Below are positions 17,015-26,017 of a stretch of 64,000 nucleotides of DNA, piece by piece. Source of the stretch: Fictibacillus arsenicus (GTDB lineage Bacteria > Bacillota > Bacilli > Bacillales > Fictibacillaceae); NCBI RefSeq assembly GCF_001642935.1, contig NZ_CP016761.1, forward strand, positions 434,001 to 498,000. The letters run 5' to 3'. The notes under the pieces are model-generated. The model made no database searches. It was given only the letters and a program-made list of their open reading frames with translations, and was not told the DNA's origin. The translations under genes and the position numbers were made by a program. The first letter of the stretch is position 1. Every line of letters starts with the position of its first letter.

Positions 17015-18019
17015 ATGTTTGCCTATACAATCAGACGGTTAGCAACTCTAGTCCCAGTTCTGTTAGGGATGACCTTTATCGTATTTATGATGATTCGTGC
17101 TATACCGGGGAATCCTGCACAGCTAATATTAGGGCAACAGGCGACACAAGATGCTATTGAAGCATTAACAAAACGACTTGGTTTAGATCAGCCATGGTAC
17201 ACACAATTTTTTGCATATATAAAAGGTCTTTTCGCAGGAGATTTAGGTGTTTCATTAAAAACCAATGTCCCAATCTCTGAAGAAATCTGGCCTTATTTAG
17301 CAGCAACGATGGAATTGGCACTTGTGGCAATGATTATTGCGATCGTAGTCGGTGTAAATGCGGGTATCATCTCAGCTTGGTTCCAAAATTCCTGGTTTGA
17401 TTATTCTGCAATGGTACTCGCTTTGGTCGGGGTATCCATGCCTATTTTCTGGCTCGGTTTGATGGAACAATATGTGTTCTCCATTCAGTTGGATTGGTTG
17501 CCTACAACCGGACGAGATAACATTCGAGTCCCAGTTGACCCGATAACGCACTTATATTTAATTGATACACTGCTTCAAGGCAGGATGGATCAGTTTGTTG
17601 AAGTGATCCGCCACCTGATTTTGCCGGGTGTTGCACTAGCAACGATACCTATGGCCATTATTGCAAGAATGACTCGTTCAAGCATGCTTGAAGTAATGCG
17701 TTCTGATTACATCCGTACTGCTCGTGCAAAAGGGATGAAAATGTTTTGGGTCGTATACAAACATTCCTTAAAAAATGCAATGATTCCTGTAGTTACAGTA
17801 ATCGGTTTACAGACGGGTCTTTTATTAGGCGGTGCGATTTTAACTGAAACAATCTTCGGATGGCCTGGAATTGGAACATATATTTATGATGCGATTTCGT
17901 TCCGTGATTATCCTGTTATCCAGTCAGGTATCCTTGTTGTCGCTACAATTTTTGTACTCATTAATTTACTCGTTGATCTGCTGTATGCAGCGATCGATCC
18001 GAGAATTAAATTTAAGTAG
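17015..18019 (+). CDS. Peptide ABC importer permease (DppB/OppB type)
   Basis: Membrane subunit of 334 residues with six predicted helices. The first is LATLVPVLLGMTFIVFMM (about 9-26). The N-terminal GQQA.QDAIEALTKRLGLDQP loop is typical of DppB. The EAA coupling motif is visible as DYIRTARAKG (about 230-239), followed by the conserved ILTETIFGWPGIG (about 280-292). Start ATG follows AAAGAGGTGACC. It pairs with the next gene. Confidence 0.9.
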   Translation: MFAYTIRRLATLVPVLLGMTFIVFMMIRAIPGNPAQLILGQQATQDAIEALTKRLGLDQPWYTQFFAYIKGLFAGDLGVSLKTNVPISEEIWPYLAATMELALVAMIIAIVVGVNAGIISAWFQNSWFDYSAMVLALVGVSMPIFWLGLMEQYVFSIQLDWLPTTGRDNIRVPVDPITHLYLIDTLLQGRMDQFVEVIRHLILPGVALATIPMAIIARMTRSSMLEVMRSDYIRTARAKGMKMFWVVYKHSLKNAMIPVVTVIGLQTGLLLGGAILTETIFGWPGIGTYIYDAISFRDYPVIQSGILVVATIFVLINLLVDLLYAAIDPRIKFK

Positions 18020-18032
18020 GAGGAATGAAAGC

Positions 18033-18947
18033 ATGTCAGAACAACTAGCCAGATCAACGCCTCCAGTAGTACCGCAACATACGCCTGCACCAGTTGAAGA
18101 CAAAGCTATTTCTCCTTGGAAAGATGCTTGGAGAAGTTTTAAAAAGAATAAAATTGCTCTTGTTGGTCTATCAATCGTATCGTTTTTTATTTTGATTGCG
18201 ATTTTTGCAGATTTGTTAGCGCCATATAACTACAGAGATGTTAATCTTTCAGACAAACACATCTCGCCATCTGCCGAACACTGGTTCGGAACAGACGAAT
18301 TCGGTCGTGATATTTTAAGCCGAGTCATACATGGTGCCCGCATTTCTTTATGGGTAGGCTTTTTCTCGGTAGCAGGCTCTGTCATCGTGGGTTCATTGCT
18401 TGGTATCGTAGCAGGTTATTACGGAAAATGGGTGGATGGCATCATCTCGCGTATTTTCGATATCTTGCTTGCGTTCCCGAGTATCTTGCTTGCGATCGCG
18501 GTAGTATCTGTATTGGGACCATCCCTGAAGAACGCGTTGATTGCGATTGCGATTATCAACGTTCCAACGTTTGGACGTTTATTGCGTTCAAGGGTGCTTA
18601 GTGTAAAAGAAGAAGAATATATCACAGCAGCACGGGCGATCGGTATGAGTGACACGAGAATTCTCGTTCATCATATTTTGCCGAACAGCTTGGCTCCAAT
18701 CATCGTTCAAGGAACACTTGCTATCGCAACAGCTATTATCGAAGCGGCAGCTCTCGGTTTCTTGGGAATGGGTGCTCAGCCGCCGACTCCAGAGTGGGGT
18801 AAGATGCTTGCTGATTCGAAAGACTTCATCATCCAGGCGCCATGGACGGTATTGTTCCCAGGTCTGGCAATCATGCTGACAGTATTAGGGTTCAACCTGA
18901 TGGGTGACGGATTGCGTGATGCACTCGATCCGCGGATGAAAAGTTAA
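18033..18947 (+). CDS. Peptide ABC importer permease (DppC/OppC type)
   Basis: Second membrane subunit, 304 residues. The ATG at 18033 has AGGAGGAATG upstream, 13 bases after dppB stops. OppC N-terminal segment (SPWKDAWRSFKKNKIALVGL, about 28-47), GTDEFGRDILSRVIHGARIS (about 91-110) and the EAA loop EEYITAARAIG are all clear. ALGFLGMGAQPPTPEWG near the C-terminus is the family hallmark. It closes the operon in the order D-F-A-B-C. Confidence 0.9.
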   Translation: MSEQLARSTPPVVPQHTPAPVEDKAISPWKDAWRSFKKNKIALVGLSIVSFFILIAIFADLLAPYNYRDVNLSDKHISPSAEHWFGTDEFGRDILSRVIHGARISLWVGFFSVAGSVIVGSLLGIVAGYYGKWVDGIISRIFDILLAFPSILLAIAVVSVLGPSLKNALIAIAIINVPTFGRLLRSRVLSVKEEEYITAARAIGMSDTRILVHHILPNSLAPIIVQGTLAIATAIIEAAALGFLGMGAQPPTPEWGKMLADSKDFIIQAPWTVLFPGLAIMLTVLGFNLMGDGLRDALDPRMKS

Positions 18948-18963
18948 TAGAATAGTGAGATAA

Positions 18964-18993
18964 GGAGGCTTGGCGTATGCCAAGTCTTTTTTC
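18964..18993 (+). terminator. Terminator of the peptide importer operon
   Basis: AGGCTTGGC, loop GTAT, GCCAAGTCT, then TTTTTT. It overlaps the end of the convergent NERD gene by two bases. Confidence 0.85.
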
Positions 18994-19918
18994 ATTTGTC
19001 TTGAAGAAGCTTGTCAATATGGTAAACACGTGATTTAGTAGAACCCGAAATTGGAAGATTTAAAGAGCGGAGGAGGTGGTTCGTTTGATCGCTGGAATCC
19101 AAATGCAAAAACTGTTTGCATTCACGGTTTGTAATTTTATCAGAAATTAAGTAAGCATAATCCTGTAACGCTTCAATATGAGCGGTCTTTGAAGATTCCT
19201 GACACATCAGGCAACTCCAAGTACCCCATTTATACTTCATAACCGAGTAAGTGCAATTCGGGCATAATACACCACTTAGCAGCTCATTTTTGTTGATATT
19301 AAAGAGTTCACAAACATCTGTATCATAGGGGATACTAAATTTGGTTAGTAATTTCGAGAGTTTCTTAATTTGTTTTTGATTAAAAATAGATTTGGTATGT
19401 TTATAGGAGAGATCGTGAAATTTTTGTTGAAGACCGTGACTTTTTATTACTTTTTCAAAAGCTTCTTTATAAGTAGGGGATGCTTCAATAATAGCTGACG
19501 GATGTGTCATGACCACAAGTGATTCAATAGGTATAAAATCGAACTTGTACATTTTTAGGATTTGGGAAAGATGGTAACTTTGACGTTTAACTTGTTCTAT
19601 GGGATTTGGAAATGCTTCTCTTTTATTCTCATATGTCCTAATAAGTTGCGAAAACCGGTCTTCGAAATATAGATGACCAGCTAAATACTTGATTTCGAGA
19701 ATCGTAAGGAAGTTTGGAGTAATAAGCAATGTATCCATTTGAAAGAAATAATCATCCTGTAAAATTCTAATACCATGTAGGAAATAAATATCATTCTTAG
19801 GTAAATATCGATAAAAATAGTCCAGAGACTGCTCTCCTTTAAAACCAAATGAATGATTACGCAACTGATCTTGAAGTTCCTGTTTATTAATGTGGTCTTG
19901 AGGAATTCTCCTCAGCAA
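18992..19918 (-). CDS. NERD domain protein with C-terminal zinc ribbon
   Basis: Nuclease-related (NERD) domain protein. The domain shows GFKGEQSLDY (about 24-33), the Asp in FQMDTLL (about 55-61) and the ILEIKY active-site-like strand (about 71-76). These match the E...D...ExK pattern of the endonuclease-like fold. The C-terminal part has CPNC...CLMC (about 219-241), a zinc ribbon. Role unknown; the family is suspected in DNA processing. The listed start is a TTG without a Shine-Dalgarno. The open frame continues upstream to an AAGGAGG site at about 19973-19980, where the codon in place is ATC (19966), see findings. Confidence 0.78.
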   Translation of the reverse strand: MLRRIPQDHINKQELQDQLRNHSFGFKGEQSLDYFYRYLPKNDIYFLHGIRILQDDYFFQMDTLLITPNFLTILEIKYLAGHLYFEDRFSQLIRTYENKREAFPNPIEQVKRQSYHLSQILKMYKFDFIPIESLVVMTHPSAIIEASPTYKEAFEKVIKSHGLQQKFHDLSYKHTKSIFNQKQIKKLSKLLTKFSIPYDTDVCELFNINKNELLSGVLCPNCTYSVMKYKWGTWSCLMCQESSKTAHIEALQDYAYLISDKITNRECKQFLHLDSSDQTNHLLRSLNLPISGSTKSRVYHIDKLLQDK

Positions 19919-20074
19919 TTTTGATAGTTTTGTAACGAAAATGGGAGTTGTTCTCTTATTTTTGATAACTTTGCCTCCTTATTTAGTTAATTCGGTAATG
20001 GACCTTCATTTTGTACTATGATTTAGTTCGATGCAAAAGGTGATATTCTTATTTTTAGATATTATGAAGGATTA

Positions 20075-20158
20075 ATTCCGGAAATTCACTACATAATCCC
20101 TCGAGTTTTGGAGTTAATCCCGCGAGTTTTAACCATATTCCCGCGAGTTTGCATATTT
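20075..20158. repeat. Four-unit 21-bp array, CCCGCGAGTTT core
   Basis: Four degenerate units at an exact 21-base step: ATTCC/ATCCC at 20075, 20096 and 20117 and TTCCC at 20138. CGAG occurs in the last three, at 20102, 20123 and 20144. Between units only the core is kept. It lies in the 320-base gap between the NERD and ygaE genes, which otherwise holds only the ygaE terminator. One of five loci of this kind. Confidence 0.65.
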
Positions 20159-20191
20159 AGACGAAACCGACATCCCTGCACTAAGCTGATA

Positions 20192-20228
20192 ACAAAAAAC
20201 CAGCCTTCACAAAAAGGCTGGCTGGTTA
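20192..20228 (-). terminator. ygaE terminator
   Basis: Minus strand: CCAGCC...AGGCTGG stem followed by TTTTTTGTT, ten bases past the ygaE stop. Confidence 0.82.
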
Positions 20229-20238
20229 CTTATATCAT

Positions 20239-21309
20239 CTAATCCTCAAATCGCTGATCCAATTGCACTTCGCTGTCGTCTTGATGGTAGTTTTTAAAGC
20301 TTTCTACTAGAGTGTTCAGGTGTTCGAGCTGATCACTGTAATCGATGATTAGCGCGAAAACAGGGAATAGCTGAATCCATTCTTCGTTTTCTGGACTTTT
20401 GTAATAGCTCATGATGCATTTCATAAGCGACTTCTTGCTGATTTCATCGTCCATGTCGAGTGTGTGCTGCGCTCTGATTTTATCCGTGTATTTCAGCAGC
20501 ATTTGTTCGTGGAAGTTCGTTAATCCATCGAGCTTCAGCTGAATCAGTTCCTGTAGCGGTTCAGGCATGTTGTATAATTCGTTCTCATGACGGTGCAGGC
20601 TCTTCAGCAACTCCAGCGCTTTGTTGGTCGTCTGGATCATCTGCCTGTAGAGTACAAGCTTCCGGGTTTTTGAATATTTGTTCGTCCTGAAATAAGTTCG
20701 TTCTTCTTTATATAATAAATAGTATTGATCCATCTTAAAGCGGTTTTCTTTTAGATGAGTCAAATCTTCCTTAATAGCATTATGTTCTGATGCGTGTCTC
20801 GTAACCATGCGAATCCACTTAATAATTTCATCGGTATGGCCTGAGATCTTATAATACAATTTTGTTTCGTATTTAGGAGGCATAAATACCAGGTTTACTA
20901 AGAATGCGGATAGGACACCCAGCATAATGAGCAAAAACCGGTCCACAGCAAATCCGATAAAGTTCTCTGTGTGGCTCTCCATAATTACGATTACCGTAAC
21001 AATTGATAACGGGATTGTTTTTTCGATTTTCATCTTTAAGTTGGCTGCGATAACAAGTACAACGACAAATCCAATTACAAACGGGTTATTACCTAGCAAA
21101 ATAACAAAAATAATAGCAAAAATAGCACCTACTAGATTCCCTTGAATCTGTTCCAATATGGTTTGATACGACCTGTAGATCGAAGGCTGAATCGCGAATG
21201 TTGCAGCAATAGCCGCGTAAACCGGCTGATCCAGTTGAAACATCATCGCCAGGTAGATCGATAACGATATGGCTAAACCCGTTTTAATCATTCGGGCTCC
21301 TAATTTCAT
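20239..21309 (-). CDS. ygaE: Aromatic acid exporter family membrane protein (YgaE)
   Basis: FUSC/aromatic acid exporter family membrane protein, 356 residues from the ATG at 21309 (AAAGGAA about 12 bases upstream; a longer frame to 21402 has no site). The N-terminal half has about five helices, including TGLAISLSIYLAMMF and FVIGFVVVLVIAA. The C-terminal half is a soluble helical domain of about 190 residues. Its place before gsaB matches ygaE of B. subtilis. The exported compound is unknown. Confidence 0.82.
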   Translation of the reverse strand: MKLGARMIKTGLAISLSIYLAMMFQLDQPVYAAIAATFAIQPSIYRSYQTILEQIQGNLVGAIFAIIFVILLGNNPFVIGFVVVLVIAANLKMKIEKTIPLSIVTVIVIMESHTENFIGFAVDRFLLIMLGVLSAFLVNLVFMPPKYETKLYYKISGHTDEIIKWIRMVTRHASEHNAIKEDLTHLKENRFKMDQYYLLYKEERTYFRTNKYSKTRKLVLYRQMIQTTNKALELLKSLHRHENELYNMPEPLQELIQLKLDGLTNFHEQMLLKYTDKIRAQHTLDMDDEISKKSLMKCIMSYYKSPENEEWIQLFPVFALIIDYSDQLEHLNTLVESFKNYHQDDSEVQLDQRFED

Positions 21310-21472
21310 AACTGCGATAATTCCTTTCTCATAAAAAATGTTAATAATCTCAAACACTATAAACTGTTTTTTGTGTTTAATCAAGTCAGAGTGTGTTAAC
21401 AAATTGTGAAAATTACAGACTTACATACCGTATGAAAAGACGCCGGTATTTATTACTTGTTTTCCCCTAAAA

Positions 21473-21505
21473 CAAAAAAAGAATCCGTGCTTGGACGGAT
21501 TCTTA
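21473..21505 (-). terminator. gsaB terminator
   Basis: Minus strand: AAGAATCCGT, loop CCAAGC, ACGGATTCTT, then TTTTT. It lies 15 bases past the gsaB stop. Confidence 0.88.
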
Positions 21506-21520
21506 TTACAACTATAAATA

Positions 21521-22807
21521 TTAAAGTCTGCTAAATGCTTTTCCAGCTGCTTCAATAGTAGCCATAACGTCATCTTCAGTATGAGCAGTTGTTAAGAACA
21601 TCGCTTCATACTTAGATGGTGCAAGGTTGATGCCTTCGTTAAGCATCTGTTTAAAATATCTTCCGAATATCTCTCCATCTGTTGCTTCAGCCTGCTCATA
21701 ATTAACGATCTTTTCATCTGTAAAATAAAGAGTTAATGCACCTTTCAAGCGGTTGATGCTCACTGAAACATTATGTTTCGCAGCTTGTTCGAGCAATCCT
21801 TTTTCTAGAATCGCACCTAAACGATCCATCTCCTCATATACACCTTCTTGCTGCAATACTTCCAAGCATGCAATTCCAGCAGAAATGGAAGCAGGGTTTC
21901 CAGCCATCGTTCCTGCTTGATATGCGGGTCCGAGCGGGGCTACTTTCTCCATGATCTCTTTTTTGCCTCCGTATGCACCGATTGGAAGTCCGCCGCCGAT
22001 TATTTTTCCGAGTGCTGTCATGTCCGGTTTCACATCAAGTAAATCTTGCGCGCCTCCATACATAAACCGGAAAGCAGTAATGACCTCATCGTAGATTACG
22101 AGAGCGCCATGCTCGTGGGTAATGTCATTAACCGCTTGTAAAAACCCTTCTTTCGGCTCAACGATTCCGAAGTTCCCGACGATCGGCTCCACTAGGACAG
22201 CAGCAACCTGGTCGCCCCATTTGTCCATAGCAGCACGGTAAGCATCAACATCGTTAAAAGGAACCGTGATAACCTCTTGTGCAATACTTTTCGGAACGCC
22301 TGCAGAATCTGGGGTACCCAGTGTGGATGGACCAGAACCAGCAGCAACAAGGACTAAATCAGAATGACCGTGGTAGCAGCCTGCGAATTTAATGATCTTA
22401 TCGCGGCCTGTATAAGCACGGGCAACACGGATCGTCGTCATAACCGCTTCAGTTCCAGAGTTTACAAAGCGGACTTTGTCCATGGCTGGCATGGCTTCTT
22501 TAAGCATTTTTGCAAATTTAACTTCAAGTGCAGTAGGGGTACCATAAAGCACGCCGTTTTCAGCAGCTTTAACAATCGCTTTTGTTATATGCGGGTGAGC
22601 ATGTCCAGTAATAATAGGACCATATGCAGCAAGATAATCAATATAGCGGTTGCCGTCCTCATCCCAAAAATAAGCACCTTCAGCGCGTTCCATGAAAACC
22701 GGTGCACCGCCTCCGACTGCTTTAAATGAACGGGATGGGCTGTTCACACCTCCGACAATATGTAAGAGAGCTTCATCATAAAGAGCTTCAGATCGAGAGT
22801 GATTCAT
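21521..22807 (-). CDS. gsaB: Glutamate-1-semialdehyde 2,1-aminomutase
   Basis: PLP-dependent aminomutase making 5-aminolevulinate from glutamate-1-semialdehyde for heme synthesis; cytoplasmic, 428 residues. The PLP lysine is Lys268 in [18 protein letters not shown] and the substrate-side YDEVITAFR are present. I start at the ATG at 22807, with AGGAGG ten bases upstream. Position after ygaE and before bcp/perR identifies it as gsaB, the second hemL-type copy in Bacillus, so a hemL in the hem operon elsewhere is likely. The name gsaB rests on synteny. Confidence 0.92.
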   Translation of the reverse strand: MNHSRSEALYDEALLHIVGGVNSPSRSFKAVGGGAPVFMERAEGAYFWDEDGNRYIDYLAAYGPIITGHAHPHITKAIVKAAENGVLYGTPTALEVKFAKMLKEAMPAMDKVRFVNSGTEAVMTTIRVARAYTGRDKIIKFAGCYHGHSDLVLVAAGSGPSTLGTPDSAGVPKSIAQEVITVPFNDVDAYRAAMDKWGDQVAAVLVEPIVGNFGIVEPKEGFLQAVNDITHEHGALVIYDEVITAFRFMYGGAQDLLDVKPDMTALGKIIGGGLPIGAYGGKKEIMEKVAPLGPAYQAGTMAGNPASISAGIACLEVLQQEGVYEEMDRLGAILEKGLLEQAAKHNVSVSINRLKGALTLYFTDEKIVNYEQAEATDGEIFGRYFKQMLNEGINLAPSKYEAMFLTTAHTEDDVMATIEAAGKAFSRL

Positions 22808-23034
22808 ATATATAATTCCTCCTAAAAGACTAATAAACCTTGAGTACAACTAGTATTGTAGCATGAAAAAGAGAGACAGACAGGCATGGAAAACTATAAT
22901 CTATTTTTTCAACTATTTGAGTTTTAGAAGATGTATAGGATACACTATCCTAGTGCTTGAGTTTCTCTAAAGGAAACTATAAATTTTGCTTTGCAAAATT
23001 ACAAACACTAAAAATACCTTACTTATTTTAAATG

Positions 23035-23328
23035 GCTCTTCTTTAAAAGATTGTTGCTTTTGAGTAACTTTGTTCCATTCACTTCTTTGACACGTTGATT
23101 GGAGTGCAAGGTGCGTGCCTACTACCTGAGTACTCTTCTCGTAAGGCATGCGACGAGGAAGCTTGCTTCGATAGGATTTCTAGCAGACGCAGGAGCACAT
23201 AACTTTCTTAAAAGTGAGACTCCTAATGGTGCGGAGCGCCAAGGAGGCTCACCGCACGCCCCCGGAAAGCGAGCATCCGTAACGGAAATCAACTACTTTC
23301 AAGAGCGACAAAGTTTGCGAAAACAGCC
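23035..23328 (+). repeat. MITE-like hairpin repeat, full length with B module (copy R5)
   Basis: The best full copy. The left end GGCTCTTCTTTAAAAG, then ATTGTTGCTTTTGA, is an imperfect inverted match to the right end (TTTCAAGAGC..CAAAGTTTGCG, then AAAACAGCC). Inside are GTTGATTGGAG, the B module (GGCATGCGACGAGGAAGC, GCAGACGCAGGAGC), and the core hairpin GTGAGACTCCT ... AAGGAGGCTCAC. The terminal GTTGATT word recurs inverted as AATCAAC. There is no ORF, so any mobility would need an outside transposase. In 22808-23034 I see nothing else. Confidence 0.8.
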
Positions 23329-23380
23329 TTATTAAAATACTTTATATTATTTCTTTTATTTATTTTGGAGGCTTCATTTT

Positions 23381-24397
23381 ATGGAGAATATTATAGATGT
23401 TCAGAATTTAAAAAAAGAGTTTAAATCCTATTCGAGCCGGCAAGGTTTGAAGGGGGCATTTCGTGATCTTTTTACACGAAATTACACGATAAAAACAGCA
23501 GTTGATGATATTTCTTTTTCTATTAAAAGAGGAGAGATGGTCGGATATATTGGTGAAAACGGAGCTGGTAAGTCTACTTCAATTAAAATGCTTACTGGTA
23601 TCTTAACACCGACTCACGGCAAGATTGTTGTAAACGGCATGAATCCGCATAAGGAGCGGGAGAAATTCGTTAAGACCATCGGGGTTGTATTCGGCCAGCG
23701 TTCACAGCTATGGTGGGATATCGCGGTTCAGGAATCATTCAGGCTGTTAAAGAAAATCTACAATGTGCCTGATCAGCAATATGAGGAGCATATGAAAGAT
23801 GTGATCGAAACGCTCGATATCGGACCGCTTCTTGATAAGCCAGTCCGAAAGCTGTCACTCGGACAAAGAATGCGCTGTGAATTAGCGGCTGCACTCATTC
23901 ACAATCCGCCGCTTCTGTTTTTAGATGAGCCGACAATCGGTCTTGATGTTCTTGTAAAACTAAAGATTCGTGAGTTCTTAAAGCGGATCAACGAAAAGTA
24001 TGGAACGACCATTCTTTTAACGACACATGACCTCTCAGATATTGAAGCTCTTTGTGAGCGGGTTGTCATGCTTGATGAAGGAAAGATTATTTATGATGGT
24101 CCGTTAAAGGAACTTCGTGAAAACTGGGCAGAAGGAAAGCAGATTCAGTTCCAGTTCAGTGAAAAGGCATCATTAGAAGAATTGCAGAACTTAACAAAAG
24201 ATCATCTTGTCGTTTGGGAACAAGGTGAAAGCGACCTTATTTGGGTGGCTTCTGTCGACAGTGATGAAACAGTGATATCTGGAGTTATCGGAAAAGTGAC
24301 GGCTGTTAAAAAGATTGCAGATTTAAAGATTCTGGAGATCTCAACAGAGGAAATCATCCGTAACATCTATGTAGAAGGTGCTGTTCGCCATGGGTAA
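23381..24397 (+). CDS. ABC-2 exporter ATPase
   Basis: ATPase of a three-gene ABC-2 type exporter, 338 residues. Walker A GENGAGKST (about 65-73), signature LSLGQRMR (about 163-170), Walker B PLLFLDEPTIGLD and TTHDLSD are present. The insertion FGQRSQLWWDIAVQESF (about 104-120) is the mark of the subgroup paired with two ABC-2 permeases (viologen-exporter-like). A C-terminal domain of about 100 residues follows. Start ATG has TTTGGAGG upstream. It overlaps the next gene by eight bases. Confidence 0.87.
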   Translation: MENIIDVQNLKKEFKSYSSRQGLKGAFRDLFTRNYTIKTAVDDISFSIKRGEMVGYIGENGAGKSTSIKMLTGILTPTHGKIVVNGMNPHKEREKFVKTIGVVFGQRSQLWWDIAVQESFRLLKKIYNVPDQQYEEHMKDVIETLDIGPLLDKPVRKLSLGQRMRCELAAALIHNPPLLFLDEPTIGLDVLVKLKIREFLKRINEKYGTTILLTTHDLSDIEALCERVVMLDEGKIIYDGPLKELRENWAEGKQIQFQFSEKASLEELQNLTKDHLVVWEQGESDLIWVASVDSDETVISGVIGKVTAVKKIADLKILEISTEEIIRNIYVEGAVRHG

Positions 24398-25181
24398 GTA
24401 CATTGAAATGATCCGCATCCGTTTCTTAATGATGCTGGCATACCGTACAAACTATTACAGCGGAATTTTAATCTACAGCATCAATATCGGAGCTTATTAC
24501 TTTTTGTGGAGCGCGATCTATGGCGGGAAGGAAAACATTCAGGGTCTTTCGATCACACAGATGACCACATATATTGCAGTAGCTTGGATGGCAAGAGCCT
24601 TTTACTTTAATAACATAGACCGTGAGATTGCGATGGAAATTAAAGAAGGAAAAGTAGCGATCGAGATGGTTCGTCCTTATCCTTATTTAAATATGAAGAT
24701 GATGCAGGGGCTAGGTGAAGGGATCTTCAGATTACTATTCTTTTCGGTACCCGGTATGGTTATTGTGGCGCTCGTTTTCCCAGTTGAGCTATCGGCTAAC
24801 GCCGGAACTTGGATTTATTTCTTTATATCGATTGGCTTCAGCTTCATTATTAACACACAAATCAATCTGCTTGCCGGCATTGCAACGTTTTTCTTATTTA
24901 ATAACGACGGACTGATCCGAGCAAAGCGTGTTGTGATCGATCTTTTCTCAGGGCTGATTCTGCCGCTTAGTTTTTATCCGATGTGGGCGCAAAATATTAT
25001 GAGCTATCTTCCGTTTCAGGGGATCAGTTACATTCCGAGCATGATTTTTACTGAAGGGTTTAAAGGTTCTCAAGTATTTGAAGCTCTAATCAATCAGGCG
25101 GTTTGGTCAGCTATTTTAGTTATCCCTGTGTATGTGCTCTGGATTTTAGCGAAGCGTCAGCTTGTGGTTCAAGGGGGATAG
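24390..25181 (+). CDS. ABC-2 family exporter permease, subunit 1
   Basis: Six-helix ABC-2 family permease, 263 residues. The ATG at 24390 (GAAGGTG upstream) overlaps the ATPase stop by eight bases; a GTG at 24378 is a weaker alternative. Features are an N-terminal MGKYIEMIRIRFLMML amphipathic stretch, MVRPYPYLNMKMMQGLG after the second helix, and a conserved LPLSFYPMW (about 200-208). It forms the channel with the next gene. Substrate unknown. Confidence 0.85.
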   Translation: MGKYIEMIRIRFLMMLAYRTNYYSGILIYSINIGAYYFLWSAIYGGKENIQGLSITQMTTYIAVAWMARAFYFNNIDREIAMEIKEGKVAIEMVRPYPYLNMKMMQGLGEGIFRLLFFSVPGMVIVALVFPVELSANAGTWIYFFISIGFSFIINTQINLLAGIATFFLFNNDGLIRAKRVVIDLFSGLILPLSFYPMWAQNIMSYLPFQGISYIPSMIFTEGFKGSQVFEALINQAVWSAILVIPVYVLWILAKRQLVVQGG

Positions 25182-25185
25182 ACAG

Positions 25186-25971
25186 ATGGAATATTTATCG
25201 ATCTTTTTTCAATATGCAGGACAATATTTAAAAACAAGGCTTACTTACCGTGCAGATATGGTTGTGGAGATTTTTTCTGATTTTCTTTTTCAGGCCGTGA
25301 ACCTCGTGTTTATCCTTGTTGTTTTCGGACATACGACACTGCTCGCGGGGTGGAGCAAGGACGAGATGATCTTTATCTATGGATTCTTTCTTGTGCCGTT
25401 TGCGATATTTTCTTCCTTTTTTAACATATGGGATTTTACAGATCGTTATATTGTAAAAGGGGAGATGGACCGTATCCTGACGAGACCTGTTCACAGTTTG
25501 TTTCAAATCGTGCTGGAGCGGATGGAGCTTGAATCTTTATTCGGCGCTGTAACAGGACTGATTGTCATGTTTTATGCGGGTGGCAAGCTGGGTCTTGAGA
25601 TCAGCTGGTACGACCCGTTTATCTTTCTGCTTCTTGTTTTAGGAGGAGCTCTCGTATATGCGGGTATCTTCATCAGCCTTGCTACAATTGGATTCTGGTC
25701 CGATTCGCGGACAGATATCATGCCTATGATGTATAACATCGGTAACTATGGCCGGTATCCGGTTGATATTTATAACAAAATCATTAAATACGTGCTGACG
25801 TGGATTCTACCGTTTGCGTTTGTTGGAGTATACCCGGCTTCTTACTTTTTAGAAAGGGAAGAGTGGTATACATATGCCTTCTTAACACCCGTTGTAGGAC
25901 TCGTATTCTTTATGATCGCCGTAACATTGTGGAATGTCGGTGTCACAAAATACCGAGGTGCAGGAAACTAA
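25186..25971 (+). CDS. ABC-2 family exporter permease, subunit 2
   Basis: Second permease, 261 residues, ATG at 25186 with GGGGGATAG upstream, four bases after the previous stop. Six hydrophobic segments; the family motif DRILTRPVHSLFQ (about 95-107) and a conserved NIGNYGRYPVDIY (about 185-197) are present. The operon ends at a terminator. No regulator is adjacent. Confidence 0.85.
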   Translation: MEYLSIFFQYAGQYLKTRLTYRADMVVEIFSDFLFQAVNLVFILVVFGHTTLLAGWSKDEMIFIYGFFLVPFAIFSSFFNIWDFTDRYIVKGEMDRILTRPVHSLFQIVLERMELESLFGAVTGLIVMFYAGGKLGLEISWYDPFIFLLLVLGGALVYAGIFISLATIGFWSDSRTDIMPMMYNIGNYGRYPVDIYNKIIKYVLTWILPFAFVGVYPASYFLEREEWYTYAFLTPVVGLVFFMIAVTLWNVGVTKYRGAGN

Positions 25972-25973
25972 AG

Positions 25974-26009
25974 AAAACCGTTCTCCCGAAAAAAGGAGAG
26001 CGGTTTTTT
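25974..26009 (+). terminator. Terminator of the ABC-2 exporter operon
   Basis: AAAACCGTTCTCC, loop, GGAGAGCGGTTTTTT, starting three bases after the stop codon. Confidence 0.88.
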
Positions 26010-26017
26010 AATTTTGT

